From: Adiantum capillus-veneris
Taxonomy: Eukaryota; Streptophyta; Polypodiopsida; Polypodiales; Pteridaceae
Direction of reading: 5' to 3'
DNA length: 64,000 bases
NCBI GenBank assembly: GCA_014529385.2
Contig: CM043960.1
Location: 76,779,910-76,843,909 of the forward strand
The notes under the pieces are model-generated. The model worked only from the letters and a program-made list of their open reading frames with translations. It made no database searches and had not been told where the DNA came from. Shown here piece after piece: positions 21,362-32,720 of the stretch. Position numbers and translations under genes: made by a program. Numbering within the stretch: the stretch's first letter is position 1; each line of letters starts with the position of its first letter.

Positions 21362-24300
21362 AAAGTGAAAACGGAGTATGCTGTGCTGTGAGTCCACACG
21401 AACATCCTCGTGTAAATTTCACTAGAAATTCACACCTAGAATGGGCTATTCTGTAAGATATAGGTTGTAGGCATGCATAAGAGCTCGTTCCCACGTATCT
21501 TCTGTCCATGGCACTTTTTACTCTTTGGTGCTTGTGAAGTAGATTTTTCTTCATTTTCGAGATCCCTTGGACTAGAGTATCCTCATCTCCCCAACAACTG
21601 ACTGTGCCTTTACTGCATCTTCAGAAGGGGTCCTAAAAACCATGCATCAATGTGTTCAAGACTCAGTTAGTTGCCGCGGTGAATGTCTTTTCTCATCTGG
21701 TGCAGAATCCAAGGTTTATGGAGTTCTTGCAAGCGCCACCAGTGCAACAGCAAAAGAGGCAACCTACGCCGCTTACGGAGCTTGTTGATGCTCAGGCCCA
21801 GGTACTTCATGCGGCTCAGGAGGAAAGGGAACACTCGCATGTTGCGGAGTCAGGGGCTCCAAAACACGTTCCTCCTGTGCTTGAACAGGTGGCTAGAGCG
21901 CCTATTCCACAGGTTATGCCAGTTCAGCCCGCCACCTTTTAGAGCCAGCTTTTCCTGTCTTGAATGGACAGGGAACTGGATACCAGGCTATGCACTCAAT
22001 TTTTCCACCACCCACGGTACATCTTGGGTATTTCGGGGGTGGATCAGTGTTCCAAAGTATGGCTGGTTATGCGCTTGGAAGTTAGCCGTACATGCCAGGA
22101 ACAGTGTTCGGGGGTATGCAAGGCATCATGCCAAACCCCATGTATGGTAGTATCGGCATGCAACAGGGTTTTCAGAGCAACCACAGCCAGTTTGGGGTGC
22201 CACGAAGTCATTTTGGCATGGCTGGTTTTTCTGGACAGCAGCCAGAGATCGCACCTCTGACGCAAAATGTGAATGGCCAAGATGTGCCGATCATGCCTAC
22301 TACAGTGCCCATGTTGCAGACCATCCCTTATGACAACTTAGGGGCACTAGAGAAGGCGAAGGCTTACAAAGAAGGTGGTGCAGGTGTAAAGTTCAGTACC
22401 TTCAGTGGTTTCGAGGATAAGACAAAGGCCCTCACTTTCCTCCAGCAGTTTGATACAGTTTATGTGGGAGGGAATTTTACAGAGGCCTCGAAGGTTAGGA
22501 AAGCTGCTACTTTCTTAAAGGACAATGCGCTTACATGGTGGACGACATTGTTAATGCAAGGACAGGCACCCGCCACTTGGGTTTACTTCAAGCAAATGTT
22601 TGCATTTGCTTGGTTGTCAAATGAATTTGAAGCCGACGTCATGACAGATTGGCACCAGCTTACTTCAGCTTCATGCAAGAGCTTGCTGAAGTACAATAGG
22701 ACGTTTTGTAAAGCGTTACTCTCAGTGACCTCCTACAGATTTGTGCCATTGACAGAGCAGATAGAGAAGTACCGTTGTGGGCCGCCTAAAGGGCTTTGCG
22801 ATTACTGTACAAAGAACTACCCTCACTCAGCTTATGGAAGTTGCGAACACTGGTCTTGCCTTGTTGAAAGGAGAGGACAGTGGATTTCTGAGCAGCGACA
22901 AAGGAGGGCAGCAAAAGAAAAATTCAGCGAAGAAGCCCTTTGTGAAAACGGCTCCTGATGCGTCACAGGGGTCAGAAAAGGGCACCAAAGACAAGGATTC
23001 AGCCGGGGCCTCTGGAGCGCAGGCAAAGAAACAGAAAAGGAAGCCTTTTGTGCGCAAGTCGCTTGAGGAAAAGAAGGTCCTAATGGTTGAGAACAAATGC
23101 TTATATGCGAGCAGCCTGGTCACTTTGCTATCAATTGTCCACAAAGGAAAAGACCAGCTGACTCAGAGGATAAAGAAGACCAGAAAGGCAAGAAGCCTAA
23201 ACCCACGGCAGGTTTAGTGCCAGACATGGTGGGTGACAGGCCCAACACATATGCCAGTGAGTTATGTAGGGCATGGGGTAAAGTTAGGGATCAGACGACA
23301 CTCATCTTCTTTGATCCAGGTGCCAAAGCCAACTTTATCTCACCAGAGTTAGCTATGAAGCTGGGCATCGGAGCTGAAGAGATGGGGTACACAGCAGAGG
23401 CAGGGTTGGCATGTCCTGGCCACTCAGAGTGTGTTACTCCCATCATTGGAAAATTGCGTCTGCATATCCAGTCATATGTGGACACAGAAGAGTTCTACAT
23501 CATGCCGCTGGAAGGTTGTGATGCCTTGTTGGGGATCCCGTGGATGTTCCGAGTGCATGGAGTCTTGGATGCCTACAACAAAAAGATCACTGTACAGCAT
23601 AGGGGCAAAACTCACATCTTGGATGTAAAGCTTAAAGGAGAGTCAGTCCCTATTGTATCTGCTTCTGCTATCACTTCTGTAATAAAGAATCATCTTTCTG
23701 TGTACTTGATTTTTGCACGTGATGTCTCAGATAGTGATCAGTCAAATTTATCTGTGTTAGATAAAGAAAGGTCAGCATTTTTGCAAAAGTTTAGTGACAG
23801 TTTTTCTGATTCATTACCGCCGCAATTGCCGCCAGAGAGACCTGAGGATTATCGGATAGATTTGGTGCCAGGATGTAGCCCACCAAATAGACCTCCCTAC
23901 AGGGTTAGCGCGGCGCAACAGAAAGAGATTATGGGCCAGGTTGAGGAGTTATTAGAGAAGGGGCTGATTCAGCCTAGTTCTTCACCCTTTTGCTCCCCAG
24001 TGCTCCTAGTGCAAAAGAAGGATGGCTCATGGCGCATGTGTATTGATTATCGTGCATTGAATAAGAATACCATCTAGAATAGGTTTCCTATTCCTAGAAT
24101 TGATGATATTCTCGATCGTTTAGAGGGTGTTGCAATTTTCAGCAGGATAGACCTTAAGAGTGGGTACCATCAGATTCGTATAAGGCCAGAGGATGTGCAC
24201 AAGGCTGCGTTTAGAACGACATTTGGTCTTTATGAGTTTCTAGTGATGCCGTTTGGGCTAACAAATGCTCCTGCCACGTTCAACAGAATGATGGACCGGA

Positions 24301-24602
24301 TTTTCCGCTCGCATCAATAGTTTGTTGGGACGTTCTTCGATGACATGATAGTGTATTCGAAGAATGAAGAGGAGCATAGGCGTCACTTGACCATTGTGTT
24401 CGAAGAGCTGCGCAGTCACAGGTTACTTGTCAATCCTAAGAAAAGTGAATTCTTCCTTGAAGAGATCCACTTTCTTGGCCACATAGTCTCAAAGGATGGT
24501 GTTAGAATGGATCCCGCAAAGGTCGAAGCTATCAAGACATGGCCAGACTTGAAGACTGTGCACGATGTCAGAAGCTTCTTGGGATTGTGTTCCTACTATA
24601 GA

Positions 24603-24607
24603 AGGTT
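24603..24607 (+). repeat. Target-site duplication of element F1, left copy
   Basis: AGGTT, repeated at 34876-34880. The element D RT frame (YYRRF) reads on across the site. Confidence 0.93.
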
Positions 24608-25124
24608 TGTAATAATAGACTTGGACACTCCAAGTCAAGAATCAATCGCGACAGCACAAAATAACCACTTCAAAACAATTCACAGATCACAATAGATTTG
24701 CACTGGCCCAGCAGAGTTCCGTGCCTAGAGATATTGGCCCCAAAGACTGGCGCCCCTTTCGGTATTTCTTTTTGTATTAATCAGTTCAAAGTATAAGAGA
24801 GTGGGTCGGGATTCACTCTCAGACTCTGCGTCCAGATGCTTTGAGAAGTGAGGCCCTCACCACTAATTTAAAGGTTACAAGGGATGCCCAAAAGCAGAGC
24901 CCCAAAAGCTTCAAATCAAAAGCAATTGCTCTCTCTCATAGAGAGTCAAAACTTGAAAGCTCATTACGTAGAGAAAAAGCATCGCTCATCATTTAATTTT
25001 TTTAATCATCCTCCACGATTTTCGAAAATTAGGGTTTTTGGCAGAAATTAGGGTTTGCAAGAATTTTAGGGTTTTTGGCAGAGATTAGGGTTTTTGTTGT
25101 CCGCCACGTCATCACTTTGTGACA
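24608..25124 (-). repeat. Element F1 3' LTR (517 bp)
   Basis: Matches 34373-34875 with scattered differences and length changes. It carries the block shared with D and E at about 24735-24773 and four AAACCCTAAT-type motifs on the minus strand at about 25028-25095. Confidence 0.93.
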
Positions 25125-28100
25125 TACCCCCCTCTTGAAAGCATTGTAATCGACCGCGATTACGCCTGCAAAACCGACAAAAGCCATAAACCATCTTAGC
25201 AGACATTGACTGTTAGTACCTACATACTAGGAACACACATCTAGCACATGTACAAAATTGACAGTCACATCACACGACATCACAGGACATCACCAAACAT
25301 CACATGACATTCAACATTCATTCGGATCTTAGACCATGATTTATTGGCAATGTAGATAGCAATCACATCTAGGTCCAATCGGGACCTCATCGATGTCCGA
25401 TTGACTAACCCTTATTGCAACCATGTCTATTCGAGATCAATCAGACCAAAATGCTGCAGTCATTTTGTCTATCAGTTCCTACACTCACAAGAAGTCAAGA
25501 ACAAATCAGTATCATTATCAGGAATTCCATTTCATAAAGTCATCCAGCAGAATATTGTCAGCTCTCAGTATCCCTGAAGCTCAAAGAGACATCAATGACT
25601 TCGAGTATCAAAATCGAGGCATCTGTTGACAAAGGAGCGGAGTAACTCCCCTCTTGTGCATCCCACTGCACTAGATCTTCGGCCAAGCTGAGTTCTGGGT
25701 TCTGTTTGGAGTAGACTATGCTAAACCAAAACATCGAGGTAAAGTTTCACAATCCGAGGAGTATGTGCTAGGTCCTCCTCCTTCATCCACTTCGCATCAA
25801 ATGGAGGAAAGTTCTTACCTTTCTTCGTATCCGTATGTGCCAAAATCTGTTCAAGAACAAGGGTCTCCTTGTTTTCTTCCATTGCGGGTTGCTCATCAGG
25901 CTCCCCATCATCAGGCACATCACCCTTAACAGGTTTCAAGAGACTCACATGCAATGCATTGTGAATCCTCCAAGTATCTGGCAGTTTCAATGGGAAGGAG
26001 ACATCATTTATCTTGTCAGTAATTTGGAAAGGTCCGTAGTATCGCATACTAAGCTTTGGAAAAAGCCTCTCCTTTCTCTTTTTCTTTCTTAGGCGTGCCT
26101 TCTCAAAACGTAAGAGCACCCAATCATCCTCCTTCAGTTTCAAGTCGCGACGATGGCGATCCGCTGCCTTTTTCTGTCGTTCTTGAGACTTCTGCAAAGT
26201 CTCGTGAACCTTGGCAAAAGCCGTATCCAAATCTCGCGAATATTCATCCGCTTCAAATATCTAATCTTTCGTGCTCAGGAAGGATGGAACCTTCGCAGCA
26301 CTTTCAACAATCTCAAATGGCGTCTTCCCCGTCGAAGAGTGTATCTTGTTATTGTAGGCAAATTCCACCAAAGGTAAGTTCTTTTCCCATTGAGTCTTTT
26401 GATCCGGAATACAAGCTCAATAAATCTAAAACCATTGAATTGGCAATCTCAGATTGCCCGTCAGTCTGCAAGTGGAACGATGACGAGAACTGCAACTGCG
26501 TGCCAATGTTCTCCCAAATTGCCTTCCAAAACAAACTCATAAATCTAGGGTCTCTGTCGGTGAGAATCGTCTCAGACGTGCCATGTAATCGGAAAATCAT
26601 CGTGATCATTCTGTGTTCTCGGGAGATCAAAAATGAAATCCATTTCAATATTTTCCCAGGGGCGGGTGCTTATGGGTAAAGGCTGTAACAATTCCTGTGC
26701 CTTATGCCTGTCAAACTTGACCTTCTGGCATACTGCACACAAACTCTTCCACATCCTTTTTGAGTCTCGGCCAAAAGAAGTATCTCTCTACCCCTTCATG
26801 GTGGTGGCAATGCCGCGGTGATCCGTAAAAGGTGGACAGTGGCATTCAGTCATAACCTTTTACCGCACGGCTGTGTAACGTACAACATAGTCTTTCTCAT
26901 CAAGTAGCCTTCCCGAAGGGAGTATCCAGCTACTGTCTCCCCATCCCGTATCTGTGTGAAAATACCTGCAAAATCTGTATCTGTGGCATACTAATCGACC
27001 ATATCCTTGAAGCTCCTATGATGTATCGCGGAAATAGCCAGAACCAATGGCTTCCGAGACAAAGCATCTTCCACCACATTCTTCTGTCCTTGCACATGAA
27101 CAATCTGGAAGTGAAACTGTGACAAGATGTTCGCCCACCGCATCTGCTTTTCCGAAAGCTGCTTCTGTGGCAAGAAGTAGCGCAAACTTTGATGGTCTGT
27201 AAAGACAATAAAATCCGCTCCGAGTAGGTAATGCCGCCACTGAGTAAGAGCATGGATAACCACCAAAAGCTCTTTCTCATAAATCTGTGCTGTCATCTCC
27301 GGCCTAGAGAACAATCGGCTCTCGTAAGCAATGACATGGCCTTCTTGCATCAAGACCGCACCCAGACTACGACCATAAGCATCAAAAAATACTTCAAATG
27401 ACTTCTGCAAGTCCGGCAAAAGTCAAATCGGGTCCTGTAGTCAATTTCTCTTTCAATGTCTGAAAGGCAGTCACCTCTGTGGATCCCCACGAGAAAGGGA
27501 CTCCTTTTTGTATCAAGATATGCAAAGGGGAAGCAACCTTTGCAAACTTTCGAATGAACCGTCTGTAGTACGAACGCAGTCCCAAGAAGCTTTCAACTTC
27601 ATGGACATTCTTCAAATCGGGCCAATCACAGATAGTGTCTATCTTGGCCGAATCCATTTGCACTCCTGTTGCTGAGACAAAGTGTCCCCAAAAAAATGTA
27701 TCTCTGAAGCATATGATCTCTGTGGTCTGCTTCATTCTTGGAGAAAACAATGATATCATCAAAGAAAGTGCCAACAAATAGCCTGTACTCTTGAAAAATC
27801 CTGTCCATCATCCGGTTAAATGTCGCAGGAGCATTGGTTAAGCCAAAAGGCATCACCAAAAACTCAAATAACCCAAAAGTCGTCCGAAAGGCTGTCTTGT
27901 AGACGTTTCCCGGCGCGATTCGGATCTGATGATATCCACTCTTCAAGTCAATCATGCTAAAGCACGAGGATCTCTGTAACCTGTCGAGCATATCAACAAT
28001 CCTAGGAATCGGAAATCTGTTCTTGATGGTGATTTTGTTGAGAGCGCTATAATCGATGCACATTCTCCAAGATCCGTCTTTCTTCAAATCCAACAACAGT

Positions 28101-28742
28101 GGAGAGCAATACGGTGAAGTACTATGCTGGACAAGACCCTTTTCCAAGAGTTCTTTCACTGGGTTCATAATCTTTTCATTTTGTACTCAGCTCACACGGT
28201 AAGGTGACCGGTTCGGTGGCGTGCTTCCAGGTATCAGATCAATGGTTTGATCTTCAGGCCCTCTAAAAAGCAATCGGCATGAGTGTGGAGAAAAAATCTT
28301 GGCGTTCTTTTGATCAGGTCAAAACATATTCAACCTTTATCCATCGTTCAGTTCTCTCCCAAAAGAATGAGTAAGAAACTGAAGTTCATCAAGTACAATC
28401 TCTAAGCCCTTCATTTATCAAAGTCGCTTTCTCGGCCCGGTAGTCAACCACGGCGTAGTTCTTGTGGTACCAAGGGATCCTGAGTAGAACGTCACTCACG
28501 TGCCCTGAACACCTCTGTCATTGCAAACAAAGTTTGCCAATGCTCGGTGTAATGGCAACATCCCATCCGGTTGCCAGTCGAACTACCTCCGCCTATGGCG
28601 TCAGTCTGTTGGGCGTAATTCCAAATCGAGCCGCCAATTCCAAGTGAAAAGAAGTTGGCCTTGGCTCCTTCAAAAGAGCTTCCGGATCCTTCACTGTGCC
28701 CCAAAAGCGGCAAAGTTTGTACTTTCATTCATTAGATTCGGT
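25125..28742 (-). pseudogene. Element F1 pol and 3' untranslated part (fossil)
   Basis: Approximate plus-strand positions: protease remnant 28350-28730, RT 27640-28170 (CIDYSALNKI near 28050, TFFDDIIVFS near 27750), RNase H 27020-27420, integrase finger and core 26350-26830, and C-terminal part 25721-26230. The 3' untranslated stretch 25125-25720 contains no gene. Many breaks are present. Confidence 0.87.
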
Positions 28743-28750
28743 GCAGGTCC
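28743..28750 (+). repeat. Target-site duplication of the hAT, left copy
   Basis: GCAGGTCC, repeated exactly at 32685-32692. Eight bases is the standard hAT target duplication. Confidence 0.95.
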
Positions 28751-28767
28751 CATAGTAGTCTCGTACG
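28751..28767 (+). repeat. hAT terminal inverted repeat, left
   Basis: CATAGTAGTCTCGTACG. It pairs with the right terminus with one gap. The first bases differ from the canonical CAGGG, which could weaken mobility. Confidence 0.8.
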
Positions 28768-29049
28768 GTCCCGTACGTTTTGTACGCGTACGATGATGTG
28801 CGGTACTAAACGAACTAAAAAAATTTATGATGTACGATGACGTTATGTACGTTCAAATTTAAAAAAACAAATAATTCTCAAGTCTAAGGGCCTAAGGCTT
28901 AGGCCTTAATACTTACTTATAGAAACTTGACATTTGTATAGATTACAAGTTAGTAGTTACAATACTACAATGTAAAGAGTCAAGACTCAAAGACTAAAGA
29001 GAATGAGCATTACATAAACCAAAATGATCATTGAAATTTGATAAGTAGA

Positions 29050-29150
29050 GACCAAGTGGCAAGGGCTACAAAGTACTCAAAAAGTGGCAAGGAATACAAA
29101 AAAGTGGGGGGACCAAGTGGCAAGGGCTACAAAGTACTCAAAAAGTGGCA
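29050..29150. repeat. Tandem duplication in the hAT 3' region
   Basis: A 40-bp sequence starting GACCAAGTGGCAAGGGCTAC occurs at 29050-29089 and again at 29111-29150, a 61-bp period. It lies between the transposase stop and the left terminus. Confidence 0.88.
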
Positions 29151-29182
29151 CACCATAATAGAGAGACTAAATAGTAAAGTCA

Positions 29183-32100
29183 CTAGTCACTAGTGCTCTC
29201 ATCATCTTCCTCATCTTCCTCCTTTGAGCCTTGCTCATCAACATCATCCTCTTCCTCACAAGAGTCGAAGGATGACGGCTCATAATCTCCATCACTAATG
29301 AGGTTGCCTTCATCATCATACTCTGGCTCTCGAGGCTCTCTATCCTCCATAGTGATGGCTGCCGCACAAGAGCCGCTTCCGGAGCCTCGCCGCACATAGG
29401 TCCTAGGAGCCTCCGTGGGTGTTGTTGATGCTTTGCCTCTACCTCTTGTAGCCCTGGCACCTCTGCCTCTTGTAGCCGATGTAACTCCATGGATGACGAC
29501 CTTCTTGCGTGATCGTGTGCGAGAAACCCGGCGATCAATCTCCTCAAGCTCCAAGTAGAGCTCACGAAAAATCATTTGCTCCTCAGGGTCTTTCTCTTTA
29601 TTGACACTCTTTAGAGTGTCAATCGTAAGTGTGAGCTCATCCACGTTGACCTATTTGACATTTACAACATTGGACAATGAAAACATAATTAGTATATTCA
29701 AACTAATTAAAGACTAGACTCTAGAGTATAGAAAATGGAGTGAGTCGTGATTATAATTTATAATTTATACCTGTCGAGCCATAGGCATCTCATGCATAGA
29801 GCGCAACATGCGTAAATTGGAGCGACAATAGATAAGTCGCTCTAATTGCTTCGTTGAGAGCTTGTTTCGGATTTTGGTGTGGATGAGGGAGTATGCGGAC
29901 CAATTACGCTCACATGCTCCCGATGAGCAATCCTAAAACACATCAAGAGAGGCATAAGCTATAAGAGACTATAGTTGAAGAGATTAAGCACAAAATGTAA
30001 AAGTTTGAGGCTTGTCGCTTACTTGGCCAAGAACCCTCAAAGCAAGTCGTTTGAGAGTAGGCAATTGATAGCCAAAGCTCTCCTACCAAAATAAAGGCTT
30101 TACCAAGGATTGCCGCTTCCAACACAAGTTGGAAGTAAATGCGGTGCCTCGTTGGTCGCTATAGTTGATTACCTCTTGGAGAAATGCTCCAATGTCCTCT
30201 TCTTTTAGTACCTTAAAGAGGTAATTGTTGCGCTCCTCAATAAGCTCTTGATTTGCAAAGAGTTCGGGCTTCTTGTAAGCCGGATGCAAGAGAGCCGCAA
30301 AGTAATGGATAGGTCTCTTCATCCAATCCCACCGCTTTGTGATTAGGAGGAGACTGTCGTCTTTCTTGGGAGAGTCCTCGAGGTAATCACTACAAGAAGA
30401 GAGAGGAAATGTACTAAGTAGAGAAACAAGCATGTAGAATTTAGATATATAGAGAATGTATTATGTAATAATAAATATGTATTTATACCGTGTTCCATCG
30501 GGAGCCCCATCTAGGATTGTAGACTTCTCAATCTCCTTGTAAGCTTCCTCCATGAAGTGCCATAGAAGCCCAATAGTTGTCCCTTCCATGTCGGTCATGC
30601 GGAGAGCCTTGTACAAGGGCAAGATCGCAACAACAAGACCCTTAATTTCTTGCCAAAACTCCTCCCGCAAGCAAAGCCGTTGGATGGCTTTTGCATCTTG
30701 TTGGGAAGCGGCGGACTCTCCATTCATCCACTCCTTAAACTCATCGGAGACCATGGTCTTTTGTATTTTGTTTTGCACATCATAGAGCCGCTCTAGAAGT
30801 AGCCACATGGCGGCAAAGTGAGTGGCCGATGGCTTCTTCAACTCAAGGTCGGAGTAGGTGCGGTAAATGGCAAGCACCCTCACTTTGCCATTGATGAAAT
30901 TGATGATGGAGAGTGCTTGGCTGAGGATATCTTTCACCCAACCTAGCTCCCCTATGTCTTCAAAGAGAAGGTCAAGGCAATGAGAGGCACATGGAGTCCA
31001 TACTATGGATGGAAATTCCTTCTCTAGCCTCTTACTCATTGCCTTGCAATTTGAAGCATTGTCGGTAATCACTTGCACGACATGCTCCGCACCAACCTAC
31101 ACAAGAGGCATTTGTGACAAGAAGAGTTAAAACTTAAAAATTAAAACATAGGACTCATTGGCAATTGCTCAAGACATAAAGGCTCGATTTAGGGTTTTAC
31201 CTCAAGAATGGCTTGGCGGATGTGCTTCCAAATGAATGCCCCGGTCACTTTCTTCCCTCTCGAACCCGCATCCACCGGCCGCAAGAAGTACGTGCCAAGA
31301 GGACAAGAAACAAGAATGTTGATGATGCCCCTCTTCTTGCGGTCGCTCCATCCGTCGGAGATGATAGAGCATCCATACTTTGCCCAACCCGCACGTACGG
31401 GCTCAAGTGACTTGTCAATCCTTGCCCTCTCTTCATCAAGCTTCTTTGTTCTCATGTCATGGTATGACACACCCGTCCACCCTTCGCATGGACCAACCGC
31501 CGCAATTGCTATGATCATCCTCTTCCATCGCTCCAACCGAAGAATGTTGAAGGAGAGATTGCATTCAATCACCGTGCGGGCAATCTCTATTTCCGCGATT
31601 CTTTGTCTCTCCTTGAGGAAAGACAAGGGGCCGGAGCATCCACCCACCGATTTCGCAAGAGAAGTTTGCTTTGCCATCTTCGGAGGCTGGCCACCATCAC
31701 TTGAAGACCCCTTGGACTTCTTGGACTTCTTGGAGGAGGCACTACCATCACATGAGGCCGCGGTGGCACTGGTAGCCATGGACATAGTTGGAGAGGCCTC
31801 TTCCTCCGAATCGGAGCTATCAACATCCGGCGACACGAACTCATCCGAGGTGACTCTACCCTTGCGTGTCTTCAATGGAAGATACTTTCTCTTGCATTCC
31901 GCAAGGATATCTTCGGGGATATTAGGACATGGTTCCGCTTGTCCTCCCATCTTTGTCAAGTGGATGATGAGACGGGTGACGGAAGAGGTCATAGCTTTTG
32001 GGCAATATTTGCACCACCACTTGCAAGAGTTTTGCTTGCCCCCCACCCGCTCAAAATATTGGCAATGCTTCTCAAAGGCTTCATGAAGAGGAGGCGGCAT
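29183..32100 (-). pseudogene. hAT transposase (BED, DUF659, hAT dimerisation), five exons, one in-frame stop
   Basis: Cuts and joins the element's own ends; acts in the nucleus. My exon model, with consensus GT/AG sites and phase kept throughout, is 32100-31201, 31096-30489, 30389-30023, 29932-29771 and 29650-29183, or 834 codons. An upstream Met at 32124 is possible. A BED-type zinc finger has C30, C33, H47 and perhaps C58. DUF659 has SDGWSD with the likely first catalytic Asp at residue 249, and VITDNASN gives the second at 312. The dimerisation region SGACERNWSAYS holds the catalytic Glu at 633. The tail is unusual: an Arg/Gly patch (TRGRG repeats) followed by about 45 acidic residues. One TAG stop at codon 605 (30083-30085) falls where related proteins usually have Trp. 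Otherwise the gene looks open, so the insertion is young. Confidence 0.92.
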
Positions 32101-32124
32101 TATGTAGTATGTAGCTAGTAGCAA

Positions 32125-32684
32125 CTAGTATGATGTATGATGTATCAATAGATTAGAGAGAGAGAGAGAGGGAGAGAGAGGGAGAGAGAGAGACGGTAGA
32201 CCCAAGGAAGCTTGAAGGAGAGACCCGTCACCCAAGGGAGCTTGAAGGAGAGAGATGGTAGACCCAATGGAGACTCGAGAGCTTGAGCCCACTTGAGAGC
32301 TTCAATGGAAGCACATGGATGATGAGAGGCTAGAGCATTGAGAGGCTTAGGGCTAAAGCTTGTACAATGTAGCTTGTAGTTGTAGGTTGTGTTGGATAAC
32401 AAAGGGGAAGGGTTGCTTAAATAGGAGAGAAAGAGCATGTGAGGCTTGAGCAATGGGCATTGGGCAATAAGCATGGCAATGGCCCATGGGCCATGGGCTT
32501 GCATTTGGCTTCAAAACTGCCCGTAAACGGCTCCAAAAGGCCTACAAAGTGGACGTTGCAAACGGTCAAAAAATTGCAACGGTCATAAACTGCCGAAAAA
32601 AAATGACCGGACGGAACGAACGGGACGGGACGGGTCCGGCCGGACAGAACGACAGGTTCCGTTCGACGTACGAAAACTACCCTG
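32125..32684 (-). promoter_or_regulatory. hAT 5' untranslated/promoter region
   Basis: No coding sequence is seen. It holds a GA-rich run at 32155-32200, a doubled GGGAGCTTGAAGGAGAGA-type segment around 32200-32270, and a GC-rich subterminal zone with GGGACGG repeats at about 32610-32640. A promoter is inferred only from its position. Confidence 0.5.
32667..32684 (-). repeat. hAT terminal inverted repeat, right
   Basis: On the minus strand it reads CAGGGTAGTTTTCGTACG, a typical hAT terminus, directly followed on the plus strand by the second copy of GCAGGTCC. Confidence 0.9.
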
Positions 32685-32720
32685 GCAGGTCCCATGCCAT
32701 GCAATACCAGTTCTGCTTTT

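Larger units (their letters stand above)
19757..21640. other. Interruption of element D gag: unassigned insert carrying a SINE
   Basis: About 1.9 kb that has no counterpart in the related gag of element E. It holds a GA-rich simple run (20211-20240), a TATATA stretch, the SINE at 20723-21107 and a cluster of small palindromes (21210-21361). No terminal repeats or target duplication were found, so the mechanism of insertion is unknown and the edges are approximate. No gene is recognised. Confidence 0.7.
19558..24607 (+). pseudogene. Element D gag, protease and N-terminal RT (fossil, interrupted)
   Basis: The gag N-terminus MADKGKGIIKEG begins at 19558. Gag is interrupted from about 19757 to 21640 and continues from about 21645 with VFKTQLVAAVNVF, which matches the RLFRTQL part of gag in element E. 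The gag core includes TWWTTLLMQGQAPATW near 22540. The protease has [12 protein letters not shown] near 23310-23345. RT begins near 23880 with [19 protein letters not shown], carries FFDDMIVYS near 24330-24360, and is cut at 24607 by element F1. The region has several breaks. Confidence 0.88.
28751..32684 (-). mobile_element. hAT DNA transposon, 3.9 kb, with transposase
   Basis: Terminal inverted repeats are 28751-28767 (CATAGTAGTCTCGTACG) and, on the other strand, 32684-32667 (CAGGGTAGTTTTCGTACG). They differ by one gap and a few bases, and the right end is the better match to the usual hAT start CAGGG. Subterminal zones at both ends are rich in GTACG and GGACGG-like motifs, the kind of repeats bound by hAT transposases. 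The target duplication GCAGGTCC is perfect. It lies inside element F1, so it is the youngest layer of this nest. Confidence 0.95.

Noticed and set aside
24608-25124. Interstitial telomere repeat
   Set aside because: AAACCCTAA motifs are spaced and few, not tandem, and lie in a defined LTR with a 5-bp target duplication.
29183-32100. A domesticated hAT-derived host gene
   Set aside because: Terminal repeats and an exact 8-bp duplication surround it, and the frame carries a stop, so it is a transposon copy rather than a co-opted gene.
32155-32200. GA-rich run as a hAT regulatory element
   Set aside because: It is a simple repeat upstream of the transposase. GA runs also occur at 20211 and 63184 in unrelated settings, so nothing supports a specific role.
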